DNA of 14,829 bases, taken from Candidatus Bathyarchaeota archaeon (GTDB lineage: Archaea > Thermoproteota > Bathyarchaeia > TCS64). The DNA lies in NCBI GenBank assembly GCA_030669135.1, contig DAOVEE010000026.1, forward strand, positions 1 through 14,829, read 5' to 3'. The number at the start of each line of letters is the position of its first letter. Position 1 is the stretch's first letter. A program made the translations under genes and the position numbers. The notes below the pieces were generated by a model. That model did no database searches. It had not been told where the DNA came from and was given only the letters and a program-made list of their open reading frames with translations. This document shows positions 14,760-14,829 of the stretch, one piece after another.

Positions 14760-14829
14760 CTACGAGCCCTTGGTGAAAAATGTGAGCCCCAGGAACGCGG
14801 CTAGGCAGAGGGCTACGCTGTAGGCGCTG
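14760..14829 (-). CDS. C-terminal end of a probable membrane protein (cut by window edge)
   Basis: The minus strand is open from the window edge to a TAG at 14762-14760. The last 22 residues read SAYSVALCLAAFLGLTFF followed by TKGS, a hydrophobic helix with a short polar tail, typical of the end of a membrane protein. The start lies outside the window. It is convergent with the small membrane protein gene, 23 bases away. Too short for a family call, and chance remains possible. Confidence 0.35.
   Translation of the reverse strand, partial: SAYSVALCLAAFLGLTFFTKGS

Noticed and set aside
1..14829. CRISPR arrays, tRNA or rRNA genes, insertion sequences, integrases
   Set aside because: Searched by eye on both strands; no regular direct repeats, tRNA-like arms, transposase motifs or terminal repeats were seen.

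Overview
The window reads as a GC-rich archaeal chromosome segment. Several genes have an A/T-rich TATA-like box about 26-29 bases before the start codon with no room for a leader (LivH-type permease, XPD-type helicase, M20 peptidase), the pattern of leaderless archaeal transcripts. The helicase is an XPD/Rad3-type iron-sulfur enzyme with an added zinc ribbon, GTG and TTG starts are frequent, and AGG (Arg) and ATA (Ile) codons are common despite the high GC. The species cannot be named from this; a thermoproteotal or other uncultured archaeal lineage is the best guess.

Layout: 1-1287 (+) is a 5'-truncated metal-dependent amidohydrolase/deaminase. 1324-2967 (-) is an N-acyl-D-amino-acid deacylase-type amidohydrolase, convergent with the first gene. 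3070-4041 (+) is a lone LivH-type ABC permease, divergent from the deacylase. 4111-6069 (+) is the XPD-like helicase. 6103-11517 (+) is a tight five-gene operon: BadF-type amino-sugar kinase (MurK/NagK-like), MurQ etherase, NamZ/DUF1343 exo-muramidase, NagA deacetylase and AnmK kinase. 11552-12757 (+) is an M20 metallopeptidase with its own promoter. 12832-14421 (-) is an SppA-type membrane peptidase fused to a DUF4350-like domain. 14551-14736 (+) is a small membrane protein, and 14760-14829 (-) is the C-terminal end of another membrane protein cut by the window edge.

The main result is the operon. Together the five products form a route for N-acetylmuramic acid (MurNAc): NamZ frees MurNAc from glycan ends, the BadF-type kinase makes MurNAc-6-phosphate, AnmK makes the same compound from 1,6-anhydro-MurNAc, MurQ removes the D-lactyl ether to give GlcNAc-6-phosphate, and NagA deacetylates that to glucosamine-6-phosphate. 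MurNAc is the signature sugar of bacterial peptidoglycan, which archaea do not make. An archaeal genome carrying this set suggests scavenging of bacterial cell-wall debris, or a still unknown MurNAc-like glycan of its own. The nearby D-amino-acid deacylase and M20 peptidase could handle the peptide part, but that link is inference. No importer, lytic transglycosylase, NagZ, or GlcN-6-P deaminase is visible here.

Other points of interest are the zinc-ribbon XPD helicase with an unusual Walker A, the SppA-DUF4350 fusion, a possible 16-codon minicistron linking murQ to namZ, and two abutting palindromes between the convergent M20 and SppA genes. I saw no RNA genes, CRISPR arrays, insertion sequences or attachment sites.
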